Both the position numbers and the translations under genes were made by a program. 22,683 nucleotides of DNA from JAWXUU01 sp044426045 (GTDB lineage: Bacteria > Bacillota > Clostridia > Christensenellales > CAMQZB01): positions 1 through 22,683 of the forward strand of contig JAWXUX010000020.1 of assembly GCA_044426045.1 (NCBI GenBank), written 5' to 3'. Positions 15,366-21,719 of the stretch are shown here, one piece after another. The notes beneath the pieces were generated by a model. The model saw only the letters and a list, made by a program, of their open reading frames with translations, did not search any database and was not told the DNA's origin. The first letter of the stretch is position 1. Each line of letters opens with the position of its first letter.

Positions 15366-16508
15366 TTAGTTGAATGCTACTGCTTCGCCACTTTCAACAA
15401 CAACGAACATTGCTGCTTTTGTTGGTTCGCCATCAGCTGACCAAGTTGTTGTTCCTGTCAAACCTTCAACAGTGATTTCAGTCATTGCAACTTTCATAAG
15501 TTCGCAAAGTTCTGAAGCGTCGATTGAAGCGTCAGTCACGCCAGCTTGTTCGATTGCTGCTGCGATTGTGTAGATTGCATCATAACCGTCTGCTGCGAAT
15601 TGGTCTGGAGTTGCGCCATAAGCTGCTTCGTATGCTGAAACGAATGAAACTGTTGCCCCGTCAGTTGATGAAGCAAGGAATGGTGTCAAGTAGATAACGC
15701 CTTCAACGATTGCTTCTGAAGAAGCTGCTGGGATGATACCGTCAAGACCGTCACAACCGATGAATGTTGGAGAGTAGCTTTTTGAAGCTGATTGGTCAAA
15801 TACTGCAACCGCTTGTTCTGCATAGAATGGGCAGAATACAACGTCACAACCTGCTGATTGGAATGCAGAGATTTGAGCTGAGAAGTCGATGTTTGTTTCA
15901 GATGTGAATGATTGAACAACTGTGCTACCTGAATATTCAGCAACGAATGCTTCATAGATACCAGTTGAATATGCATCTGAACTGTCGTAAAGGATACCAA
16001 CTGTTGCTGAAGAGAAAGATTCTTCAACGAATTGAGCAGAAAGTGTTCCTTGAAGTGGATCTGTGAAACAAATTCTGAATTGGTTGTCGTATTGTGCACA
16101 AGCAGCAGCTGAAGCTGATGGTGTGATTTGGAAAATGTTAGCTTCCATTGTTAGTTCGCCAACTTCAAGTGATGGACCTGTTGTAACCGCACCCATGAAC
16201 ACTTGCATGCCATCATCAATCAATGTGTTAACAACTGTGTTTGCTCTTTGTGTGTCGTGTTCGTCATCTGCCATTTCGAAATAAATTTCCATGCCATTGA
16301 TACCGCCAGCTGCGTTGATTTCGTCAACGGCGATTAGTGCACCGTTTCTAACAGAGATGCCGTATGTTGCAGCAGCGCCTGTGAGTGGGCCTGACGCACC
16401 GATGAAGATAACTTCATCATATTCGCTTGAGCCACAGCCCGCGAACATTGTCAAGCAAAGTGTTAGGCACAATGCCAAAACTAGTACTTTTTTCATAACT
16501 TTTTTCAT
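15366..16508 (-). CDS. livK: Branched-chain amino acid ABC transporter, substrate-binding lipoprotein LivK/LivJ
   Basis: Extracytoplasmic binding protein, 380 residues. The signal peptide has basic MKKVMKKV, a hydrophobic stretch and lipobox MFAGC, with the lipidated cysteine at 25, so it is anchored to the outer face of the membrane. The mature part has the type I periplasmic-binding fold (IGASGPLTGAAATYG, DDEHDTQRANTVVNTLI, GAVTTGPSLEVGEL). AAGGAG lies 8 bases before the ATG at 16508; M5 is a less likely start. It is the first structural gene of the operon, behind the attenuator. Confidence 0.97.
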   Translation of the reverse strand: MKKVMKKVLVLALCLTLCLTMFAGCGSSEYDEVIFIGASGPLTGAAATYGISVRNGALIAVDEINAAGGINGMEIYFEMADDEHDTQRANTVVNTLIDDGMQVFMGAVTTGPSLEVGELTMEANIFQITPSASAAACAQYDNQFRICFTDPLQGTLSAQFVEESFSSATVGILYDSSDAYSTGIYEAFVAEYSGSTVVQSFTSETNIDFSAQISAFQSAGCDVVFCPFYAEQAVAVFDQSASKSYSPTFIGCDGLDGIIPAASSEAIVEGVIYLTPFLASSTDGATVSFVSAYEAAYGATPDQFAADGYDAIYTIAAAIEQAGVTDASIDASELCELMKVAMTEITVEGLTGTTTWSADGEPTKAAMFVVVESGEAVAFN

Positions 16509-16612
16509 AATAGTTCTCCTTATAAAAATATAAATTTTTTATTCCTTATTAATCGTCTTGCGATACCTATAAATCACAAGCAAAAACTTAGGCGATATAG
16601 AGTGTTGAAGTA

Positions 16613-16646
16613 TAAAAAATGGACCTATCGTTTAACGAAAGGCCCC
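16613..16646 (-). terminator. Attenuator terminator before livK
   Basis: On the minus strand, an 11 bp stem (GGGCCTTTCGT with ACGATAGGTCC, one G-U pair and one mismatch, TAA loop; 16621-16646) is followed by ATTTTTTAT. It lies between the leader peptide ORF and livK, about 105 bases before the livK start. Its left arm GGGCCT (16640-16645) can instead pair with AGGCTC inside the leader ORF (16687-16692). Confidence 0.85.
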
Positions 16647-16692
16647 ATTGCTTTTACTTCTATCTTAATTTTTCCTATAGCGAAAAGAGCCT
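16640..16692 (-). promoter_or_regulatory. Candidate antiterminator of the liv attenuator
   Basis: AGGCTC (codons 21-22 of the leader ORF) pairs with GGGCCT, the left arm of the terminator. Inside, CTTTT/AAAAG and CTAT/ATAG extend the stem. Forming this hairpin would exclude the terminator. A ribosome at the leader stop codon (16675-16677) would cover AGGCTC and favour termination; one stalled at the Val/Ile/Leu codons would leave it free. The pairings are seen in the sequence; the switching is inference. Confidence 0.65.
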
Positions 16693-16752
16693 ATTATGTT
16701 TAGATAGACAGAGTAGCACGAGCAGAATTGTAATGACAGCCATATTAAACAT
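16675..16752 (-). CDS. Branched-chain amino acid leader peptide of the liv operon
   Basis: A 25-codon ORF with ribosome-binding site AAGGGGA about 8 bases before its ATG. Residues 6-16 read VITILLVLLCL, so nine of eleven residues are Val, Ile or Leu; two more Leu codons precede the stop. It lies between a consensus promoter and an intrinsic terminator ahead of a branched-chain amino acid transporter, the layout of ribosome-mediated attenuators such as the ilv and leu leaders. Shortage of charged Leu, Ile or Val tRNA would stall the ribosome and permit read-through into livK. The alternative, a small hydrophobic membrane peptide, fits the context less well. Confidence 0.85.
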   Translation of the reverse strand: MFNMAVITILLVLLCLSKHNRLFSL

Positions 16753-16777
16753 TTGCTTTTCCCCTTTATAAGAATTT

Positions 16778-16805
16778 CAATAAACTGTTTACATTTGGTT
16801 TATTG
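16778..16805 (-). other. Inverted repeat at the 5' end of the liv leader RNA
   Basis: Perfect 8 bp arms CAATAAAC/GTTTATTG with a 12-base loop, between the start of transcription and the leader-peptide ribosome-binding site. It could be a 5' stabilising hairpin or an operator; nothing in the sequence decides. Confidence 0.4.
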
Positions 16806-16816
16806 ATGTTAATACC

Positions 16817-16844
16817 ATTATACTCATTTGAGCGTTTTTGTCAA
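16817..16844 (-). promoter_or_regulatory. Promoter of the liv operon (consensus -35 and -10)
   Basis: On the minus strand, TTGACA (16839-16844), 16 bp spacer, TATAAT (16817-16822). Both hexamers match the sigma-A consensus exactly. Transcription should start near 16810, giving about a 190-nt leader up to the attenuator. Confidence 0.92.
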
Positions 16845-16962
16845 ATGTTTAACACCCTTTTTTGCATTTTTATGAAAAAAATTACACTTTCAATTTATAT
16901 ATCACATTGAAGCAATATATTGTTATATTCTGCGTACATATGTGGTAAAATAAGGAAATTTT

Positions 16963-16976
16963 TAGACAGCTGTCTA
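16963..16976. other. 14 bp perfect palindrome, possible operator
   Basis: TAGACAGCTGTCTA lies about 120 bp upstream of the liv -35 box, in a 638 bp region between livK and the antiporter that otherwise holds only the liv leader, its promoter and the antiporter terminator. A dimeric regulator site is possible but no partner gene is nearby. Confidence 0.3.
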
Positions 16977-17027
16977 GAAAATATTGTTTTATCTATCTTT
17001 TTACGCAACTTTTAGTGGATGATAGTT

Positions 17028-17071
17028 TAAAATAAGAAATGCATATATGCAAACTTTGTGCATATATGCAT
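17028..17071 (-). terminator. AT-rich terminator-like hairpin after the antiporter
   Basis: Perfect 13 bp stem ATGCATATATGCA/TGCATATATGCAT (17039-17071) with a seven-base loop, followed on the minus strand by TTCTTATTTT. It lies about 75 bases after the antiporter stop. The low GC of the stem makes it a weak terminator. Confidence 0.55.
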
Positions 17072-17146
17072 ATATATAAACATATTTGGGTGTTTTTGTC
17101 TTTTGCCGTCACAGCCTTGCAAAATGCCGTGTATGTAGTGGAAAAA

Positions 17147-18325
17147 TCAACTTTTGTCGAGTAATTTTTTATACGAAAAGTCTATGAGCACAGCACCGAT
17201 TGGTGCGGAAAGCAAAATTCCGATAACCGCGAAAGAAAGTGCGAGATTTCCAATCGCTAGCCCCGCCGAAAGTGCAGCGCCACCGATTGCGGCTTGGACA
17301 GTCGCTTTTGGGGTGAATGATATCATGCAAAACAGCCTTTCTTTTGTTGTGAGGTGGCTTTTTGCGGTTGCGAGAAACGCGCCGAGCATGCGAAAGCACA
17401 TGGCAAGGACGATAACCGCGATCACGGGAAGCGCGTTTTGGCTTGCATATGAGATATCGACAATCGCGCCGACAAGCACGAACAGCATGATTTCAGCAAA
17501 AATCCAAAGTTTTGTGAACTTTGAAGAAAGCCTTACCGCGCGCTCTGGCTGGCGAGTTGCTATCAAAACGCCTATTGTGACGATTGCGATGAGCGCTGAA
17601 AATGGGACGATTGATTCGACCGCGTCTTCAAGACCTAGCAAAATGAAGCTTAGCGACAGAATGAGTAGCACTTTTATTGAGTCGCGCATGTGGATTTTTT
17701 GGAATATTGCGGAAAAAGCAATTCCGCAGATAACTCCAACCACGATGCCGATTATTATTGAGATTGGGACTGTCAAAAGCGTTGCGATTGCGAACTCTCC
17801 GCTTGCTGAAAGGGCGAGAAACGCGGAAAACAGAACGATGACATAGACATCATCAACGCTTGAAGCTGCCATGACAACTGAAGTTACGCCGTTTTTTTCG
17901 CCGTAGCCTTCTTCCTTGATTTTTATCATGCGAGGGACGACCACTGCTGGCGAAACTGCCGCCATCACAGCGCCAATTAACAAGGCATCAACGACCGAGA
18001 TGTTCAAAATTAATGTTCCGAAAATCACATAACCGCAAATTTCAAAGGTTGCAGGCAAAAAACTCATCAAAACTGCTGGTCTGCCCACTTTTTTTAGCTC
18101 AGAAATCGAAAGCGACAACCCCGAACGAGTGAGGATGATAACGAGCGCCATATTGCGTAGTTCCTGCGAAACCGCAAGCAGTTCACCACTGATTATATCC
18201 AAAACAAACGGCCCGAAAAACACGCCGATAAGTAGCATCGCCACAAGCCGTGGCAACCGAACTATGTCGCAAACTCTGCCAAGCAAAATTGCGGATATGA
18301 TTATGATTCCTATGCTGGTTAACAT
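17147..18325 (-). CDS. Cation:proton antiporter (CPA family)
   Basis: Integral membrane protein of about 392 residues with roughly 12 hydrophobic segments covering the Na+/H+ exchanger domain and no C-terminal TrkA-N domain. It shows GAVMAAVSPAVVVPRM near 118-133 and SSVDDVYVIVLF near 155-166, where the paired aspartates match the ion-binding pair of CPA2-type antiporters. Two ATG codons are adjacent: the first (18328) is only three bases from GGAG, the second (18325) six bases, so 18325 is preferred. It has its own promoter. Na+ versus K+ cannot be decided. Confidence 0.92.
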   Translation of the reverse strand: MLTSIGIIIISAILLGRVCDIVRLPRLVAMLLIGVFFGPFVLDIISGELLAVSQELRNMALVIILTRSGLSLSISELKKVGRPAVLMSFLPATFEICGYVIFGTLILNISVVDALLIGAVMAAVSPAVVVPRMIKIKEEGYGEKNGVTSVVMAASSVDDVYVIVLFSAFLALSASGEFAIATLLTVPISIIIGIVVGVICGIAFSAIFQKIHMRDSIKVLLILSLSFILLGLEDAVESIVPFSALIAIVTIGVLIATRQPERAVRLSSKFTKLWIFAEIMLFVLVGAIVDISYASQNALPVIAVIVLAMCFRMLGAFLATAKSHLTTKERLFCMISFTPKATVQAAIGGAALSAGLAIGNLALSFAVIGILLSAPIGAVLIDFSYKKLLDKS

Positions 18326-18372
18326 CATTTTCTCCTTTTGTTTTTTGTTTTTGTTTTTTGTTTGATAAAATT

Positions 18373-18401
18373 ATTATCCCACTTTAGTGTGGAATTGTCA
18401 A
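18373..18401 (-). promoter_or_regulatory. Promoter of the antiporter gene
   Basis: On the minus strand, TTGACA (18396-18401), 17 bp spacer, GATAAT (18373-18378). The spacer contains the symmetrical CCAC...GTGG, which could be an operator. The 5'UTR is an A-rich stretch without G apart from the ribosome-binding site. Confidence 0.88.
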
Positions 18402-18412
18402 GAGTTTTTGTG

Positions 18413-18473
18413 GGTGCTTCGCACAGCAATGTTGTCCCCCTCAGTCGCTCCGCGACAGCTCCCCCGAAGGGGG
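18413..18473. repeat. Dispersed hairpin repeat (GTCGC/GCGAC plus CCCCC/GGGGG)
   Basis: Three adjacent hairpins: GTGC-TTC-GCAC (about 18413-18423), GTCGC-TCC-GCGAC (18444-18456) and CCCCC-GAA-GGGGG (18461-18473). The CTCAGTCG...CGACAGCTCCC pattern is one I recall as a widely scattered intergenic repeat in Clostridia genomes. It lies between the rplL terminator and the antiporter promoter. Confidence 0.6.
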
Positions 18474-18496
18474 CGCAATAAACCAGCCGTGCGGGT

Positions 18497-18591
18497 TTGG
18501 CTTAATCGCGGAACTGCAAAATTGCAAAAAAAAAGAACCCCGAAGGGTTCTTTTTATGATTTGCAATTTTGCGGTTACGCGATTAAGCCAA
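18497..18591 (-). terminator. Extended terminator hairpin of rplL, reaching into the coding sequence
   Basis: The core is an 11 bp stem AAAAAGAACCC/GGGTTCTTTTT with a four-base loop at about 18530-18555, followed by a T-tract on the minus strand. It is enclosed by 32 bp arms (18497-18528 and 18560-18591) that are inverted repeats with only two mismatches. The right arm includes the last codons and stop of rplL (stop at 18583-18585), so the left arm carries an inverted copy of the gene's 3' end. Confidence 0.85.
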
Positions 18592-18951
18592 CTCAGCTTC
18601 AGCGCCTGCAGCTTTAAGAGCTTCAACCATTTTTTCAGCTTCTTCTTTTGGGATGCCTTCTTTAACAACGCCAAGAGCTTCAACTGCTTTTTTAGCTTCT
18701 GCAAGACCAAGACCAGTGATTTCTCTAACTGCTTTGATAACTGCGATTTTTTGAGCGCCAGCTGCTTTCAACACTACGTTGAATTCAGTTTTTTCTTCTT
18801 CAGCTGCTGCTGGAGCTGCGCCGCCTGCTGCAACTGCTACTGGAGCTGCTGCTGATACGCCGAATTCTTCTTCCATCATTTTAACTAGTTCTGATACTTC
18901 CAAAACTGTCAATACTTTAATATCATCCAAGATTTTTGCCAAATCTGCCAT
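18583..18951 (-). CDS. rplL: 50S ribosomal protein L7/L12
   Basis: Stalk protein that recruits translation factors. 122 residues: N-terminal dimerisation domain with LTVLEVSELVKMMEEEFGVSAAA, an Ala/Gly-rich hinge near 34-52, and the C-terminal domain with GLGLAEAKKAVEALG. GGAGGA precedes the ATG. The 103 bp gap after rplJ contains a small GAACC/GGTTC hairpin (18975-18991). It is the last gene of the block; rpoB, which normally follows, is absent. Confidence 0.99.
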   Translation of the reverse strand: MADLAKILDDIKVLTVLEVSELVKMMEEEFGVSAAAPVAVAAGGAAPAAAEEEKTEFNVVLKAAGAQKIAVIKAVREITGLGLAEAKKAVEALGVVKEGIPKEEAEKMVEALKAAGAEAELA

Positions 18952-19054
18952 TTTAATATCCTCCGATTTTTTTAGAACCTCTCATGGGTTCGAATTTTTT
19001 GTTTAATTTTTTGCCTTCACGGCTGTTTCTTTAGTTTTTAACTCGCACTTAAGA

Positions 19055-19549
19055 TTAAGCTTCTTTTTCTGCAACTGCTTGAAGAGTTCCAGCAAGTTTT
19101 TGCATTGGTGCAAGAAGTGTGCCCATAAGTTGTGCGTATACGCCAGCTCTTGAGCCAAGTGTTGCAAGCATTTTGATTTTGTCTTCATCAAGTGATTGAC
19201 CATCAACATATGCTGCTTTAACGTTGAAGAAATTTTTGTTTGCTGCTGCAACATCTGCAATAGCTTTTGCTGTTTGCGCTTCATCTTCGTAACCAAATGC
19301 GATAGCTGTTGGTCCGTTCAATGTTTCGTCAAAAGCTGTTACTCCAATTTCATTGAAAGCTCTTCTTACCATTGTGTTTTTCAACACTTTGTATTCAAGA
19401 CCAGCTTCTCTGAATGATTTACGAATTGCTGTGTCAGCATCAACAGTGATACCTTTGTAGTCTACAAAAATAACTGCTCTTGATTTTTCAATCTTTTCTT
19501 TGATGCCTGCAACCAATTCCGCTTTTTGATTAATGATTTCTTTTGCCAT
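19055..19549 (-). CDS. rplJ: 50S ribosomal protein L10
   Basis: L10 anchors the L7/L12 stalk to 23S rRNA. The start at 19549 (MAKEIINQKAELV) is chosen because AAGGAGG lies 6 bases before it; the frame is open 15 codons further upstream but that part is leader RNA. The product has 164 residues, the normal length, with SRAVIFVDYKGITV and LKNTMVRRAFNE typical of the N-terminal RNA-binding domain. It is co-transcribed with rplL and preceded by an L10 leader and attenuator. Confidence 0.98.
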   Translation of the reverse strand: MAKEIINQKAELVAGIKEKIEKSRAVIFVDYKGITVDADTAIRKSFREAGLEYKVLKNTMVRRAFNEIGVTAFDETLNGPTAIAFGYEDEAQTAKAIADVAAANKNFFNVKAAYVDGQSLDEDKIKMLATLGSRAGVYAQLMGTLLAPMQKLAGTLQAVAEKEA

Positions 19550-19599
19550 TTTGTTCCTCCTTGTGTTATTTTCATTTCCGTGACAATGCCACATCTATT

Positions 19600-19745
19600 A
19601 AAATAAATAATGCCCTTTGCTTCCGAAGATTCAAAGGGCAGAAGAAAGTTCACTTTCTTTTGACCTTTTCAAACCTCGGCAAGTCGCATTTCCTGCGTTT
19701 ACGTCTTTCAACACTTGCTTTCTCTGGGAAGAAAAGCATCATATA
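19600..19745 (-). ncRNA. L10 leader (ribosomal protein autoregulatory element) with attenuator
   Basis: Minus-strand RNA between rplA and rplJ. It carries the GCAGGAAATGCGACTTGCC and CCGAGGT segments that match the Firmicutes L10 leader (L10-binding kink-turn region) as I recall it, then a small AGAAAGT/ACTTTCT hairpin (19642-19660), then an intrinsic terminator, GCCCTTTG/CAAAGGGC (19612-19639), with T-rich tail TTATTTATTT. Excess L10-L12 is expected to bind and promote termination before rplJ. Family membership is by motif recognition, not by covariance model. Confidence 0.85.
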
Positions 19746-19759
19746 TTTCATTGTTAGTT

Positions 19760-19784
19760 GATATTTCCAAATTTTGGAAATATC
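19760..19784 (-). other. 25 bp perfect AT-rich palindrome upstream of the L10 leader
   Basis: 12 bp arms around a single base (GATATTTCCAAA and its complement). Located between structured repeat copy 2 and the L10 leader, it could form a tight hairpin in RNA on either strand (RNase processing site) or be a protein-binding site in DNA. It lacks a T-tract directly after it. Confidence 0.5.
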
Positions 19785-19814
19785 CTCAGCCTTACCTTAG
19801 TTAGATTTCGAGAT

Positions 19815-19912
19815 TTCGAGTGGTTTTGGGGGTTTCTGGAATTTTTCCCGAGGGCGCGTACTTAATGTACGTAACCGAGGTAAAAATTTCAAAACGCTCA
19901 AAAACGCCGAAA
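19815..19912 (+). repeat. Structured repeat, copy 2 (GTACGT-centred long hairpin)
   Basis: Second copy of the element at 11669-11774. The central 30 bp (19849-19878) differs at four positions. The flanking arms have different sequence but still pair (TGGAATTTTT at 19837-19846 with AAAAATTTCA at 19882-19891, then a longer imperfect T/G-rich to A/C-rich stem). G-U pairs again favour plus-strand RNA. It lies just after the rplA stop, mirroring copy 1 behind livF. Confidence 0.6.
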
Positions 19913-19935
19913 TGTCGGAATCGGGTTGGCTAGAA

Positions 19936-20613
19936 TTAGAACTTAACTTTGATTCCAGGTCCCATAGTGCTTGCAACAGCAACAGATTTGATATAAGTTC
20001 CTTTTGCAGCAGCTGGTTTAGCTTTCACGATAGCGCCCATCAAAGTTTCGAAGTTTTCTTTGATTTTTTCTTCGCCGAATGATTTTTTGCCAAGTGGGCA
20101 GTGAACGATTGCTTGTTTGTCAAGTCTGTATTCAACTTTACCTGATTTAACATCGTTAACCGCTTTTGCGATATCCATTGTTACAGTACCGCTTTTTGGG
20201 TTTGGCATCAAACCTTTTGGTCCAAGAAGTTTACCGATTCTACCAACAACACCCATCATATCAGGAGTTGTGATACAAACGTCGAAATCGAACCAGTTTT
20301 CTTTTTGAATTCTTGCAACGATTTCTTCAGCACCAACGAATTCTGCGCCTGCTTTTTCAGCTTCTTCAGCTTTTGGTCCTTTTGCGATAACCAATACGCG
20401 AACTTTTTTACCAGTTCCGTTTGGAAGAACAACTACGCCACGAACTTGTTGATCAGCATGTCTTGGGTCTACGCCAAGAACACAGTGAAGTTCGATAGTT
20501 TCGTCAAATTTTGCTTTTGCTGTTTCAATACAAATTTTGATCGCTTGATCAACATCGTATTGTGCTTGAAGGTCATATGCCTTCATGCTGTCATTATATT
20601 TTTTTCCTGCCAT
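19936..20613 (-). CDS. rplA: 50S ribosomal protein L1
   Basis: L1 forms the mobile stalk at the ribosomal E site and represses its own operon by binding the rplK leader. 225 residues, within the normal range, with GVDPRHADQQVRGVVVLPNGTGK near 47-69 and GKLLGPKGLMPNPKSGTV near 127-144. Its ATG overlaps the rplK stop by one base (TAATG), so translation is coupled. Confidence 0.99.
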   Translation of the reverse strand: MAGKKYNDSMKAYDLQAQYDVDQAIKICIETAKAKFDETIELHCVLGVDPRHADQQVRGVVVLPNGTGKKVRVLVIAKGPKAEEAEKAGAEFVGAEEIVARIQKENWFDFDVCITTPDMMGVVGRIGKLLGPKGLMPNPKSGTVTMDIAKAVNDVKSGKVEYRLDKQAIVHCPLGKKSFGEEKIKENFETLMGAIVKAKPAAAKGTYIKSVAVASTMGPGIKVKF

Positions 20614-21047
20614 TATTCGTTACCTCCCTCAACTACAACACCCATGCTTCTTGCAGTTCCTGCAATCATGCTGATAGCTGCTTCGATTGAAGCTGCATTA
20701 AGGTCAGCCATTTTAGCTTTAGCAATTTCTTCAACTTGCGCCATTGAAATTGTTGCAACTTTTTGCGTGTTAGGTCTTCCACTTCCACTTTCAATACCAC
20801 ATGCTTTTTTGATTAGCACTGGTGCTGGTGGAGTTTTCATGATGAATGTGAATGATCTGTCTTGGTAGATTGTGATAACAACTGGGATGATTAGTCCTGC
20901 TTTATCAGATGTTTTAGCGTTGAAGTCTTTTGTGAATCCAGGGATGTTGATACCGTGTGGACCAAGAGTTGAACCAACCGGTGGACCTGGTGTCGCTTTT
21001 CCTGCTGGAAGTTGCAATTTGACAACCGCTGTTACTTTTTTTGCCAT
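20613..21047 (-). CDS. rplK: 50S ribosomal protein L11
   Basis: L11 binds the GTPase-associated centre of 23S rRNA. 144 residues, near the usual 141-142, with the N-terminal KLQLPAGKATPGPPVGSTLGPHGI and C-terminal RNA-binding domain ending GTARSMGVVVEG. AAGGAGGA precedes the ATG. The spacer to nusG holds the probable L1-binding hairpin. Confidence 0.99.
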   Translation of the reverse strand: MAKKVTAVVKLQLPAGKATPGPPVGSTLGPHGINIPGFTKDFNAKTSDKAGLIIPVVITIYQDRSFTFIMKTPPAPVLIKKACGIESGSGRPNTQKVATISMAQVEEIAKAKMADLNAASIEAAISMIAGTARSMGVVVEGGNE

Positions 21048-21062
21048 TTTTTTATCCTCCTT

Positions 21063-21098
21063 GTGGTGATTTCGAAAGGTGGCTTACCTTTCTTCCAC
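21063..21098 (-). promoter_or_regulatory. Probable L1-binding site in the rplK leader
   Basis: On the minus strand GTGG pairs with CCAC, then an asymmetric internal loop (AAG opposite CGAAATCA), then AAAGGT/ACCTTT with an AAGCC loop. This is the shape of the L1 mRNA target that mimics its 23S rRNA site, and it ends just before the rplK ribosome-binding site (AAGGAGG). A second hairpin GTGGG/CCCAC lies directly upstream (near 21102-21117). Confidence 0.7.
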
Positions 21099-21178
21099 TG
21101 CTGTGGGGGTTTCCCACGCCTATCTAAAACGGACTGTCTTTTTCAAAATGTCCGATTTATTCTTTTTTTGATTACCTT

Positions 21179-21715
21179 TTAGAGTACAATTTTGTCGATA
21201 TTTGTTAGTTCAACATCAACTTCTGTCAAACGTTCGAACATAACAACTTCAACTTTTGCTTTTTCGCTTGATTGATTGATTGAAACAACCCTTCCTTCAA
21301 ACCCAGCAATCGCACCGCCTGTCACCAAAACTGTGTCGCCAACTTCAAAGTTGATTTCGCTTGCTGAAATTTTTTCAAGGCGATTTCTTCTCACTTCTTC
21401 GTCAGAAAGTGGCAACGGTCTTCCGCCAGGACCAACGAAGTTTGTCACGCCACGAGTGTTCGTGATCATGAACCAAATATCGTTTGTATAAACCATTTTA
21501 ACAAAAACATAGCATGGGAAAATCTTGCGTTGCACAATTTTCTTTTTGCCATTCTTTTCTTCAATAGTTTGTTCCATCGGAATTTGAATGTCTGTTATAT
21601 ATTCTTGAAGATTTCCATTTTCAATGATGTTTTCAATACTATCTTTCACTGTAGCTTCATAGCCAGTGAAGGTATGGATTACATACCATTTTGGATCCAA
21701 TACTTTTTCTTCCAT
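21179..21715 (-). CDS. nusG: Transcription termination/antitermination factor NusG
   Basis: 178 residues with the NGN domain (KWYVIHTFTGYEATVKDSIE, then FPCYVFVKMVYTNDIWFMI and TRGVTNFVGPGGRPLPLSDEEV) and a KOW domain (VGDTVLVTGGAIAGFEGRVV). NusG binds RNA polymerase and links it to Rho or the ribosome. It starts four bases after the secE stop with only a weak GTAGG site, so translation is probably coupled to secE. Confidence 0.98.
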   Translation of the reverse strand: MEEKVLDPKWYVIHTFTGYEATVKDSIENIIENGNLQEYITDIQIPMEQTIEEKNGKKKIVQRKIFPCYVFVKMVYTNDIWFMITNTRGVTNFVGPGGRPLPLSDEEVRRNRLEKISASEINFEVGDTVLVTGGAIAGFEGRVVSINQSSEKAKVEVVMFERLTEVDVELTNIDKIVL

Positions 21716-21719
21716 AATA

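Noticed and set aside
16509..16844. T-box riboswitch upstream of livK
   Set aside because: No T-box consensus (TGGNACCGCG-like) was seen; a leader peptide ORF with terminator explains the region better.
17154..17846. Plus-strand ORF of 230 codons
   Set aside because: It is antisense to the antiporter gene, has no family features, and the minus strand gives a clear membrane protein.
19550..19594. N-terminal extension of L10 by 15 codons
   Set aside because: It reads leader RNA and the ribosome-binding site; the family starts at MAKE at 19549.
20305..20868. Plus-strand ORF of 187 codons
   Set aside because: It is antisense to rplA and rplK, with Cys/Phe-rich content typical of a shadow frame.
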